Below, in pieces: positions 18,229 through 26,124 of a stretch of DNA of 64,000 nucleotides. The notes under the pieces were generated by a model that saw only the letters and a list, made by a program, of their open reading frames with translations, ran no database searches and was not told the DNA's origin. Origin of the DNA: Emergencia sp. 1XD21-10 (GTDB lineage Bacteria; Bacillota; Clostridia; Peptostreptococcales; Anaerovoracaceae); assembly GCF_009936045.1 (NCBI RefSeq), contig NZ_QWEQ01000004.1:62001-126000 (forward strand), given 5' to 3'. The translations under genes were made by a program, and so were the position numbers. Position 1 is the first letter of the stretch. Every line of letters begins with the position of its first letter.

Positions 18229-19197
18229 TTATTTGATTGCTGCTGTAAAGGAATGCAGCGTGCGTCCTAAAATTCGTTCCATCATCTGCGTAATAACGCC
18301 GCATTTTTTCTCATCGATTCCGGTATCAATCCCCATGGCATTTACCATGGAGACAAAGTCGCAGGTTTCCACCAGCCCGGTTCTCTCCGTATCAAAGTAA
18401 TATGCGCCGATCCCCTTGACAGGTACGCTGTCGACAATATTCGCAACTTGTCCGCCAATGCCGCCCAGGCTGCAGTCAAAGGTTCTGACACCTGCCTCCA
18501 TCGCTGCACAGTAAGATGCCATCCCCATGCCGCGTATATCATGGACATGGAAGGAATGCATCGATGCATCTGGATACTTCTGTAGGATATGCGAAAAATA
18601 GCGGTATACGGTTTCCGGATCTGCGATGCCGTCAGGATCAGAATGTTCAATCTCGTCAAATCCAATGTCAAAAGCCCGATCTACAAATTCGTAAGCCTTT
18701 TCGATTGGTATTTCTCCCTGGATCGGACATCCGAAAATCGTTCCAATATTGCCGAAAACCTTCTTGATGCCCAGACTGTGAAGAAATTTTATATTTTTTT
18801 CTGCTTCATTAAAAAGTTCTTCATGGGTTCTGTTCATATTCTTGCGGGCATACGCCTCGCTGGTTGCCAGCTGTCCGCACAGTACGCGGTCAATCTGAAC
18901 GCCTTCTTCAAGGGCTGCAGCCACACGTTCGCAGGCTTTCGTGTTGAGCGCAAGGACGGTATACTCTACGTCCTCTCTTTTCGGAAGCCCTTTCAATACC
19001 TCCAGGATATCCTTAAACTGGGGTACATATTTGATACGACTGAACGTGCCGACCTCAATGCGCCGAAATCCTGCTTCCATCAGCCGCTCTGCGATCCAGA
19101 GCTTCGCCTCTGTGGGCACGAACATTTCCTCGTGCTGAAATCCATCTCGCAGGGTCACGTCGATGATGTTCACTTTGCCCGGTAATGGTCTTTTCAA
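18229..19197 (-). CDS. HMG-CoA lyase-like DRE-TIM metallolyase
   Basis: 322 residues. VTLRDGFQHEE (R17/D18 of the DRE motif) and HSFHVHDIRGMG (metal-binding HxH, 217-219) match 3-hydroxy-3-methylglutaryl-CoA lyases, which split HMG-CoA to acetoacetate and acetyl-CoA. Odd: the flexible G-loop that in characterised lyases reads GLGGCPYA..GASGN, with an active-site cysteine, is here DCSLGGIGGQVANI (241-254). The cysteine sits eight residues before the usual place. It may be a variant lyase or an aldolase for a related acyl-CoA. Start: a TTG at 19197; an in-frame stop lies just upstream. First gene of the sigma-54 operon. Confidence 0.82.
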   Translation of the reverse strand: MKRPLPGKVNIIDVTLRDGFQHEEMFVPTEAKLWIAERLMEAGFRRIEVGTFSRIKYVPQFKDILEVLKGLPKREDVEYTVLALNTKACERVAAALEEGVQIDRVLCGQLATSEAYARKNMNRTHEELFNEAEKNIKFLHSLGIKKVFGNIGTIFGCPIQGEIPIEKAYEFVDRAFDIGFDEIEHSDPDGIADPETVYRYFSHILQKYPDASMHSFHVHDIRGMGMASYCAAMEAGVRTFDCSLGGIGGQVANIVDSVPVKGIGAYYFDTERTGLVETCDFVSMVNAMGIDTGIDEKKCGVITQMMERILGRTLHSFTAAIK

Positions 19198-19237
19198 ATT
19201 CTTTCACTCCCTCCTTCAGTCTTTGCACTATACTATC

Positions 19238-19252
19238 GCAAAGGGCGTGCCA
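19238..19252 (-). promoter_or_regulatory. Sigma-54 (-24/-12) promoter of the HMG-CoA operon
   Basis: The minus strand reads TGGCACGCCCTTTGC, an essentially perfect match to TGGCACG-N4-TTGC, with GG and GC one helical turn apart. Transcription would start near 19226, about 30 nt before the TTG start of the first gene. An activator gene of the matching class lies directly upstream. Confidence 0.92.
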
Positions 19253-19277
19253 ATCCGTTCATTTGAAAAAGAGCAAC

Positions 19278-19305
19278 AAAAAAACGCCTGAATTTCAAGC
19301 GTTTT
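19278..19305 (-). terminator. Terminator of the sigma-54 activator gene
   Basis: On the minus strand AAAACGC (19305-19299) pairs with GCGTTTT (19287-19281) and is followed by three more T. It lies 75 nt after the activator stop and before the sigma-54 promoter, insulating the operon from readthrough. Confidence 0.75.
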
Positions 19306-19310
19306 CAGTA

Positions 19311-19346
19311 TTCATCAAAAATTGCGGCCGCACTTTTTTTGATGAA
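19311..19346. promoter_or_regulatory. Nested palindrome, candidate activator (UAS) site
   Basis: TTCATCAAAAA (19311-19321) and TTTTTTGATGAA (19335-19346) are inverted around a perfect 10-bp palindrome TGCGGCCGCA (19323-19332). It lies about 60-95 nt upstream of the -24 element, the usual range for an enhancer site of a sigma-54 activator. A second terminator-like role cannot be excluded. Confidence 0.6.
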
Positions 19347-19379
19347 AAAATCTTTATTTAAAAAAATATTTTTATTTAT

Positions 19380-20798
19380 TCAAAATTTTTTATTGGTAAT
19401 CCCCAGCTTCTTCAGTCTGTACTGCAGCTTCTGCGGAGAGATGGAAAGCCTCCTGGCAACATCAATTAACTTGGTTTCCTGCTCCATCACAGTCTGAATC
19501 AACTGGCGCTCATAAGCCGCCAGCATCTGTTCCAAATCAACATGCATTCCCGGCTCTATGGCTGCTGCTTCAGAAAGTAAATCTGCCCGCTGTGATACAT
19601 TCCGTTCTTCCCTGCTGACCGTCTTTACAAGCTGTGTTCTTCGGAACAGCGCGTCCACACTTTCCAAACTGATATATTCCTTCTTTTCTATATTAAACGC
19701 GCTTTCGATGATATTGCGAAGTTCCCTCACATTGCCGGGCCAGTCCCACTTTACAAAAACCTGCTCCGTCAAAGGGCTGATTCCCTTGATATTTCGCTGC
19801 ATACGTTCATTATAATAGCGAATGAAGTGTTCCGTCAAAAGCAGAATGTCGTCGACACGTTCTCGAAGCGGTGGAATTTCGATCTGTAAAACACAAATTC
19901 TATAGTACAAATCCTCCCGAATTCGCTTTTCTGAAAGCAGCTTTTCAAGTGGTTCGTTGGTCGCGCAAATCAGACGTACATCAAAATGAATATCCTGATT
20001 ACCGCCAATCCGGCGTATTTTCTGTTCTTCAATTGCCTTCAGAAGCTTCGCTTGCATGCCTAAATCCATCGAATTGATTTCATCCAGGAAGAGGGTGCCT
20101 CCATTAGCCATTTCAAAAAGACCCTCTCTGGATTCCGCACCGGTAAAGCCTCCCTTTTCTGTACCAAAAAACATGCTTTCAAGAAGATGGGATGGAATTG
20201 CAGCACAGTTCTGTGTAATAAAATTTCCGGTACGCCGCTTTCCCTCTGCATGAATTGATTCCGCAACCAGCTCTTTGCCTGTTCCTGTTTCGCCATAAAT
20301 CAGCACCGGCGAATCACTGTTGCTGGCCTCCAGTATCATCGCTTTCATTTCCAGCATTTTCTTGTTCTGCGTGATGATATCATCTGTGACATAAAGCTTC
20401 TGTTTCAGATATTCTGAGGTCTTCAAATTCTGCAGATAAAGAAGCTGCGCAACATTGGCCGCGCCCAAAATCACCCCGTTCTCCACAATGGGATACGTGA
20501 TGCCGCGCAGTACCATCTGATAGTTTTTCCAGGTCAGCTTCTGGGGTTCATCGATGGACATCTTTCCTGTCTTTAGTGTTTGAAAAACGGTACTGTTTTC
20601 CTCTGACAGATCCTCATAAAAATTCGTCAGATGCTCTCCGACAATCGATCTGGTCCAGTCCGGAATGACTGCATTAGACATTCTGCCAAACCACGTGCTG
20701 TACTCCACAATGCCATGTTTATTTACAATCAGTACACCATCATATTTGGTATTGTCGATTTGCATAATCTGGTTCAGTTTATCAATCAATCCACTCAT
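19380..20798 (-). CDS. PAS-AAA+-Fis sigma-54 enhancer-binding activator
   Basis: 472 residues in three parts: an N-terminal PAS-like sensor (about 1-120), an AAA+ domain with Walker A GETGTGKE (169-176) and Walker B LFLDEI (236-241), and a C-terminal Fis-type helix-turn-helix (about 440-466). Odd: the sigma-54-contacting L1 loop, almost always GAFTGA, reads GGFTGA (216-221), preceded by FFGTEK in place of the usual FGYEKG-type sequence. Start: ATG 20798 with GGAGGA. It very likely senses the pathway substrate and drives the 19.2-10.1 kb operon. It may be co-transcribed with folD, 24 nt upstream. Confidence 0.93.
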   Translation of the reverse strand: MSGLIDKLNQIMQIDNTKYDGVLIVNKHGIVEYSTWFGRMSNAVIPDWTRSIVGEHLTNFYEDLSEENSTVFQTLKTGKMSIDEPQKLTWKNYQMVLRGITYPIVENGVILGAANVAQLLYLQNLKTSEYLKQKLYVTDDIITQNKKMLEMKAMILEASNSDSPVLIYGETGTGKELVAESIHAEGKRRTGNFITQNCAAIPSHLLESMFFGTEKGGFTGAESREGLFEMANGGTLFLDEINSMDLGMQAKLLKAIEEQKIRRIGGNQDIHFDVRLICATNEPLEKLLSEKRIREDLYYRICVLQIEIPPLRERVDDILLLTEHFIRYYNERMQRNIKGISPLTEQVFVKWDWPGNVRELRNIIESAFNIEKKEYISLESVDALFRRTQLVKTVSREERNVSQRADLLSEAAAIEPGMHVDLEQMLAAYERQLIQTVMEQETKLIDVARRLSISPQKLQYRLKKLGITNKKF

Positions 20799-20822
20799 TG
20801 CACAAAGGTTCCTCCTGCAGAA

Positions 20823-21671
20823 CTAAAGCATGCTTTGTTCTGCCGCTTCCACGACATGTTTCATCAAAAGACTGGTTGTCACACTGCCCACACCGCCCGG
20901 TACCGGGGTCAGCCAAAGGTTCTGTTCTTCGCTAATCGCTGCGTCTCCAGTCATTTTGCCGTCTTCATCAAAGTTAATGCCTACATCTACAATGACTTGT
21001 CCAGGACTGACCATTTCATCAGTCACCGTGCCCTTGGTGCCTGCGGCAGCCACAATAATATCCGCGTCCTTGCAAAGATACAGCAAATCTTCCTTTCTGG
21101 TCTTCGTATGGCAGACAGTAACTGTGGCATTTTCTTTCATCAACATGAGACTGACAGGCTTTCCGATGACCATGCTCCTGCCGATGACCACCGCCCGTTT
21201 TCCGCACAATTCCACGTCGTAGTGCTTTAAAATTTCGATGCAGCTTTCCGCTGTGCACGGCGCGAAAGCGCTCTCCCTGGTAAAAAATCTGCCCAAAGCG
21301 CCATCCGAAACGCAGTCCATATCCTTTTCCGACGCGATGGCATTTCGTACCTTCTCGCTGTCGATGTGCCTTGGCAAAGGCTGCAGCAGCAGCACACCAT
21401 GAATTTCCGGATTCTGATTGATGGATTCTATAACCGCAATGAGATCCGCTTCCTCTATCTTCCCATCACAGATGAATTTTTCTGTCTGTACGCCAATCTT
21501 CTTTGCCTTTTTCACAGCGCCGTTTTCATAGGCGATATCGCTGCCGTTTTCCCCCACACGAACGATTGCAAGGGTCGGCACGACGCCTTTCTCATAAAAC
21601 CCTGCCATCTTTGCAATCAACCCTTCGTCAATGGCGTCCGCCACTGGTTTTCCTTTTAGTAATTTTTCCAT
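20823..21671 (-). CDS. folD: Methylene-THF dehydrogenase / methenyl-THF cyclohydrolase
   Basis: Bifunctional one-carbon enzyme, 282 residues. Seen: VGENGSDIAYENGAVKKAKKIG (conserved Lys of the YxxxK motif region), GVLLLQPLPRH, and VVIGRSMVIGKPVSLMLM of the NADP site; TPVPGGVGSVTTSLLMKH closes the protein. Start: ATG with AAGGGG. It forms an operon with fchA (9-nt gap); fhs, which feeds the same folate pool, is 8.5 kb away on the same strand. Confidence 0.96.
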   Translation of the reverse strand: MEKLLKGKPVADAIDEGLIAKMAGFYEKGVVPTLAIVRVGENGSDIAYENGAVKKAKKIGVQTEKFICDGKIEEADLIAVIESINQNPEIHGVLLLQPLPRHIDSEKVRNAIASEKDMDCVSDGALGRFFTRESAFAPCTAESCIEILKHYDVELCGKRAVVIGRSMVIGKPVSLMLMKENATVTVCHTKTRKEDLLYLCKDADIIVAAAGTKGTVTDEMVSPGQVIVDVGINFDEDGKMTGDAAISEEQNLWLTPVPGGVGSVTTSLLMKHVVEAAEQSML

Positions 21672-21680
21672 CTTGTCCCC

Positions 21681-22313
21681 CTATTTCTTTAGCTGACTGT
21701 ACACTTTCGCGTACACCTCGTCGGCGGCTACTGTATATTCCATCAGCATCTTCTCAGCTTTCTCATTGAGCGTTTCGGCGTATGCTCTGTCCTGCATCGA
21801 GCCTGTATTAATAAAGACGTTCAGTGACGCGCCCTGCAGGGCTGCTTTGGCAAAAATTACGCCGACACCGGCATCACTGACTGCAAGAACGCTGCCCTTT
21901 TCCGCAAATTCCCTGTGCAGATCAATCGCCTGGCAACATTTTTCCATAATTTCCAGAGGTACGCTACATGCATCCTTCAGCACAAGCTCCATGACTCGCG
22001 CCTTCTCCGCCTTTTCTTCCTTCGTTTCTTTCGGCATGCCATAAGCCGCCGCAAGGGGCGCGAAAACTTCCGCGTCTTTTTCTACCAAGGAAAGAAGTTC
22101 TGTCTGCAGCATTTCTGCCTGTTCCATCAGTCCCTTGATTTCTTCTTCCACAGCAGCATATTTCTTCTTTCCTACCGTTAACGCACCCACCATACTGCCA
22201 AGGGCTGTCCCGAGCGCGCCCACCAGCGCCGACGCGCCGCCGCCGCCCGGCACAGGCGCTTTGCTCGCCAGCACTTCTGTAAATGCTCTCAAGCTTTGAT
22301 CAATCCATTGCAT
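21681..22313 (-). CDS. fchA: Formimidoyltetrahydrofolate cyclodeaminase
   Basis: 210 residues. Releases ammonia from 5-formimino-THF to give methenyl-THF, part of purine or histidine fermentation. The N-terminal block PVPGGGGASALVGALGTALGSMVGALTVGKKKY is diagnostic. Start: ATG 22313 with AGAGAGG. Directly before folD, it would hand methenyl-THF to FolD. Its presence suggests that a formimino compound is fermented by this organism. Confidence 0.93.
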   Translation of the reverse strand: MQWIDQSLRAFTEVLASKAPVPGGGGASALVGALGTALGSMVGALTVGKKKYAAVEEEIKGLMEQAEMLQTELLSLVEKDAEVFAPLAAAYGMPKETKEEKAEKARVMELVLKDACSVPLEIMEKCCQAIDLHREFAEKGSVLAVSDAGVGVIFAKAALQGASLNVFINTGSMQDRAYAETLNEKAEKMLMEYTVAADEVYAKVYSQLKK

Positions 22314-22437
22314 AGCTTGTACCTCTCTTTTCTTTTTAAACTGGTATTAGTATAGCACGGGTGCCGCTATTTTTGCAAGCCGCACCCTTTTCTTTCGCGC
22401 GGCAAACGCGTGAAAAAGCGATACCCTTTTACACTGC

Positions 22438-22616
22438 TGACAAAACTGACAATTTCTCAGATTTTTGTCAGTCTTGTCGGTGTTTTATGTAAAAATCCTA
22501 ACAAAACAGACAGAATCGAAAAAAATTGTCAGTTTTGTCAGGATTTCAGGGGCATACGATGTGATTTCGACACGATTTACTGACAAAATCTTTCAAAATC
22601 CAGAATTTTGTCAGTA
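22438..22616 (+). repeat. Cluster of TGACAAAA hairpins in the fchA-tag gap
   Basis: Three hairpins share the core TGACAAAA/TTTTGTCA. H1 pairs 22439-22452 with 22465-22478 (one mismatch). H2 spans 22497-22542. H3 pairs TACTGACAAAAT (22578-22589) with ATTTTGTCAGTA (22605-22616). In addition the left arm of H1 (22438-22455) is the exact 18-nt reverse complement of the right arm of H2 (22523-22540), so a longer fold is possible. The rest of the 387-nt gap 22314-22700 shows no gene. Confidence 0.8.
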
Positions 22617-22700
22617 CTATCGTCGAAGACTCCTTTCATGGGTTTGCCATGTTTTCTTTCACTCTCACCTTTTCTTTGATTTACTAGAACACGCAGCCTT

Positions 22701-23267
22701 TTATTCTTTTGTGCCGCGCGCTTTGAAACAGCCTTCTTCATGAGAATCAATGACGCCAACCGCCTGCAAGTACGAATAAATAATCACCGTTCCGACAAAC
22801 TTCATTCCTCGTTTTTGCAAATCCTTTGAGATTTGATCGGAAAGTGGAGAACTTACCACATCTGTTTCGTGCAAAACAGTTTCGCAGGTCCAATGCCAGA
22901 GATAGTTGGAAAAACTTCCGTATTCCTTTTGGATTTCGCGAAAAATCCGCGCATTATTTACTGCCGCTCGAATTTTCAATTTGTTGCGGATGATGCCTGG
23001 ATTTTCGCGAAGTGCTGCCATTTTTTCCTCGTCATAATCACAGACTTTGGCAAGATCAAACCCATCAAAAGCAGCTCGAAAGGCTTCTCTCTTATTGAGC
23101 ACGCACTCCCAGGACAAACCCGCCTGAAAGCTTTCCAAAATCAGCATTTCGAAAAGCTGATGATCGTCATGCACCGGCACACCCCATTCTTCGTCATGAT
23201 AACGCAGATAGATTTCATTCTTGGGATTCACCCACCTGCACCGTTTTTTTCCATCTTTCCATTCCAT
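22701..23267 (-). CDS. tag: DNA-3-methyladenine glycosylase I
   Basis: 188 residues. Removes 3-methyladenine from alkylated DNA. The start MEWKDGKKRCRWVNPKNEIYLRYHDEEWGVP is typical, with FEMLILESFQAGLSW and a C-terminal zinc-site segment including SYLQAVGVIDSHEEGC. The frame is open 24 codons further left, but AAAAGGAGA is placed for ATG 23267. It stands alone between two repeat or hairpin-rich gaps. Confidence 0.94.
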   Translation of the reverse strand: MEWKDGKKRCRWVNPKNEIYLRYHDEEWGVPVHDDHQLFEMLILESFQAGLSWECVLNKREAFRAAFDGFDLAKVCDYDEEKMAALRENPGIIRNKLKIRAAVNNARIFREIQKEYGSFSNYLWHWTCETVLHETDVVSSPLSDQISKDLQKRGMKFVGTVIIYSYLQAVGVIDSHEEGCFKARGTKE

Positions 23268-23297
23268 TCCGTTTCTCCTTTTCAAACATAAAACGGC

Positions 23298-23329
23298 AAA
23301 AGCGTGCACATTTCTATACGCACGCTTTT
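23298..23329 (-). terminator. Hairpin terminator downstream of the aminotransferase
   Basis: AAAAGCGTGC (23298-23307) pairs with GCACGCTTTT (23320-23329). On the minus strand it is followed by GCCGTTTT. It lies 60 nt after the aminotransferase stop. Confidence 0.65.
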
Positions 23330-23350
23330 CGTCTCTCACAATTTCTTATT

Positions 23351-23390
23351 GTGTGCATAGGAGCTTTAGCTCCGTCATGCACACTTTTTT
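23351..23390. terminator. Second strong hairpin at the aminotransferase 3' end
   Basis: GTGTGCAT (23351-23358), then GGAGC, loop TTTA, GCTCC and ATGCACAC (23376-23383, allowing for small bulges), followed on the plus strand by a T-run of seven. The T-run faces the plus strand, so for the minus-strand genes it is a 3' stabilising stem, and it would block any antisense plus transcript. Confidence 0.6.
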
Positions 23391-24553
23391 TACTGAAACG
23401 CCTCGATCTTTTCAATCCGGTCAAATGCTTCTTTCAGGGTATCCACATTGACGGTGCAGGCAATACGCACATAACCTTCACCACAGGCGCCAAAGGCATT
23501 TCCCGGCAGCATCAGCACATGTGCCTCCTTTAGGATCAGTTCCGCCGCCTCAGCACTGGTCAGCCCACTTTCCTTAATGTTCATAAACAGATAGAAGCTG
23601 CCCTTAGGCGGATCAATCACAGAAAGCTTTGGAATCTTGTTAATTCTCTCCGCTGCATAGAACATTCTCTTCCTGTATTCGGAAATCATCGGCGGCTGAA
23701 TCTCCGCTCTGTGGCGAAGTGCATAGATTGCAGCACGCTGAGATACTGACGGCGCAGTAAAGACCACATTTTCGTTAATCTGCTGAATCACCTTAATGAT
23801 GTAGTCTGGTGCGATAATGTTACCCACTCTCCATCCCGTCATGGTAAAGTTCTTGGAGAATGAATTGAGAATAATCGTTCTTTCTTTCATACCCGGAAGT
23901 GTCGCAAACGGCACAAACGGATTCTGGTAACTGAACGAGGTATAAATATCATCAGAAATTACAATTAAATCATACTTTACAGCGATTTCTGCGATTTTTT
24001 CCATAGTCTCTACAGTCAGGCAGTTTCCGGTCGGATTGCTCGGCGAGTTGATGACCAGCGCCTTTGTACGCTCTGTAATCAGAGATTCCAGACGTTCAAT
24101 GTTAATCTGAAAATCTTCTTCTTCGTAAGTCGGCAGTTCCACAGGAATCCCTCTTGCCAGCTCCACCTGCTGTGGATACGGGGTAAAGTACGGCGCCTGT
24201 AAAATAACTTCATCTCCATCGTCTACGATGGCTTCCAGAGCCAGATACATGCCCAGGCATGCAGATGCACAGACAAAAACTTCTTCATCAGCCACATCCA
24301 TCTGATACTCTTCCTTGTAGTACTTGCAGATTTCCGTTCTAAGCTCCGGATCTCCTCTGAAGTCCGTGTACTTGGTATGTCCGGCTTTTGCATCTGCAAA
24401 GGCATTGTCGATAATAATATCATGAGTGATTAAATCCGGGTCCCCCAAACTCAGATTGATCACGTCATTGAAAGACTTTGCCATTACATCGGACTGTCCC
24501 ATAGCGGTACTCTGGTCTTTCCAGTACCGCTTTGCAATAAACTTGTGCTTCAT
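23390..24553 (-). CDS. PLP-dependent class I/II aminotransferase
   Basis: 387 residues, aspartate aminotransferase fold. Visible are VINLSLGDPDLITH, KYTDFRGDPELR, NSPSNPTGN, SDDIYTSF and the PLP lysine in NSFSKNFTMTGWRVGN. The frame opens seven codons earlier, but AGAGGTAG is placed for ATG 24553. It lies 13 nt after an activator gene and downstream of amino-acid metabolism genes, so it probably transaminates the same amino acid. Substrate not deducible. Confidence 0.9.
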   Translation of the reverse strand: MKHKFIAKRYWKDQSTAMGQSDVMAKSFNDVINLSLGDPDLITHDIIIDNAFADAKAGHTKYTDFRGDPELRTEICKYYKEEYQMDVADEEVFVCASACLGMYLALEAIVDDGDEVILQAPYFTPYPQQVELARGIPVELPTYEEEDFQINIERLESLITERTKALVINSPSNPTGNCLTVETMEKIAEIAVKYDLIVISDDIYTSFSYQNPFVPFATLPGMKERTIILNSFSKNFTMTGWRVGNIIAPDYIIKVIQQINENVVFTAPSVSQRAAIYALRHRAEIQPPMISEYRKRMFYAAERINKIPKLSVIDPPKGSFYLFMNIKESGLTSAEAAELILKEAHVLMLPGNAFGACGEGYVRIACTVNVDTLKEAFDRIEKIEAFQ

Positions 24554-24566
24554 TTTTTCTACCTCT

Positions 24567-26009
24567 CTATACATTAAGTTCTTTTAATCTGCGATACAAC
24601 GTAGCTTTGCTGATGCCCAGCACCTCCGCTGCTTTCAGCTTGCCTGAAAGTGTATCGCCATAAATTCTGATGGCCTCTAAAATATATTCATCTTCCACAT
24701 CTCTAAGCGGTTTCAAACAAATTCCGCTTTCAGAAGGTGGTTCCGTGGCGTTGCCCAAAATTCTTTGCGGCAAATCTTCAACCGTAATATAGGAACCAGA
24801 AGAAATATTGACTGCATACTCGATGGCATTCTGCAGCTGTCTGATGTTGCCCGGCCACGCATACTCGTACAGCCTGTCCATGGCCGCCTTGTCTATGCCA
24901 AAAATATCTTTGTGCAGCGCCTTTGCATAAATCCTGAGAAAATGCTCTGCCAATTCTCCAATATCACTTCGTCGCTGTCTTAGCGGCGGTAATGTAATAG
25001 GGATGACACTGAGGCGATAATACAAATCCTCCCGAAACTGTCCGTTGCGCGAAAGCTCCTCTAAATCCTGATTGGTGGCTGCGATAATCCGTACCGACAC
25101 CTCTATCTCCTTGCTGCCGCCTACTCGCTGAATTTTTTTCTCCTGAAGGGCTCGCAAAAGTTTCGCCTGCAGATGGATTGGAAATTCACCGATTTCATCG
25201 AGAAACAAAGTACCGTGATTGGCAAGCTCAAACTTTCCCAGCTTTCCGCCCTTCAACGCACCGGTAAATGCCCCCTCCTCATAGCCGAACAGCTCGCTTT
25301 CGATTAAGTTCTCCGGTAGCGCCGCACAGTTAATGGCAACAAAAGGACCATCCGCATTTCTGCTGGCGGTATGAATGGCTCTAGCAAAAACCTCCTTGCC
25401 AGTTCCACTTTCTCCTTGGATCAGAATCCCTGAATTCCCCTGTGCAAAACGCCTCGCCTCTTCTTTTACCTTCCGAAACGCGGGACTGCTTCCTACAATG
25501 TCTTCAAAAGGCAAATTGCAACTGTTATTTTTCAACTGCTTGACAGTTTCTTTTAATTTCTTCGTTTCAGAAGTCTCTTTTAGTTTCATCACCAAAAGTT
25601 CTGACATTCTGTGAATAAACTCCAGAAAATCCTTGTTCTTTTCCATCAGTCTCTTTACATCTTCTTTTCCATGGGCATAAAGACCAATGGCGCCGTAAAT
25701 ATCCTCTCCATCGATAATTGGAATGGAAATCATTGCGTTAACGTCGCACGCATTCTTCTCCGGACAATTTTTGCATCCTGCAAAATCCTTCTTGCTGTCT
25801 TCGATCACCATCATTTTTCGTAGGCGAACGGTCTCCACCAGCATGGAATTACCGGTCAACTTATTCAGCGCCCGCTGATTGGTGATGCCGTCTTTGCTGT
25901 CCCCAATAATCTGAAACTGCATATCACAGACCAACACCTGCATGTCCGCTACTGTGCTGATAATTTCTGTGGTCTTCTGTGCATATTCTCTGATACTACC
26001 TAAATTCAT
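24567..26009 (-). CDS. GAF-AAA+-Fis sigma-54 enhancer-binding activator
   Basis: 480 residues. An N-terminal GAF-like sensor (about 1-120) contains a cysteine group, [10 protein letters not shown] (C79, C82, C88), of the kind that binds metal, Fe-S or responds to redox. AAA+ domain: Walker A GESGTGKE (199-206), canonical GAFTGA (246-251), Walker B LFLDEI. A Fis-type helix-turn-helix ends the protein. Start: ATG 26009 because AGAGG lies 5 nt upstream. Its likely targets are the two sigma-54 promoters at 28610 and 29864, which have repeated palindromes nearby. Confidence 0.93.
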   Translation of the reverse strand: MNLGSIREYAQKTTEIISTVADMQVLVCDMQFQIIGDSKDGITNQRALNKLTGNSMLVETVRLRKMMVIEDSKKDFAGCKNCPEKNACDVNAMISIPIIDGEDIYGAIGLYAHGKEDVKRLMEKNKDFLEFIHRMSELLVMKLKETSETKKLKETVKQLKNNSCNLPFEDIVGSSPAFRKVKEEARRFAQGNSGILIQGESGTGKEVFARAIHTASRNADGPFVAINCAALPENLIESELFGYEEGAFTGALKGGKLGKFELANHGTLFLDEIGEFPIHLQAKLLRALQEKKIQRVGGSKEIEVSVRIIAATNQDLEELSRNGQFREDLYYRLSVIPITLPPLRQRRSDIGELAEHFLRIYAKALHKDIFGIDKAAMDRLYEYAWPGNIRQLQNAIEYAVNISSGSYITVEDLPQRILGNATEPPSESGICLKPLRDVEDEYILEAIRIYGDTLSGKLKAAEVLGISKATLYRRLKELNV

Positions 26010-26039
26010 AATTACCTCTGGGAACGAATCACAGCGCAA

Positions 26040-26058
26040 AGGCTGCCAGTGGCAGCCT
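26040..26058 (-). terminator. Hairpin between OCD-family gene and activator gene
   Basis: AGGCTGCCA (26040-26048) and TGGCAGCCT (26050-26058) form a 9-bp stem with almost no loop, so the effective stem is shorter. Only TTT follows on the minus strand, which makes it a partial terminator at best. Confidence 0.5.
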
Positions 26059-26124
26059 CTACTTCACGTATATTTTCATTTTAACAGAAGATTGCACTTA
26101 TTTCAATACTTTCATTTTCTGTGT

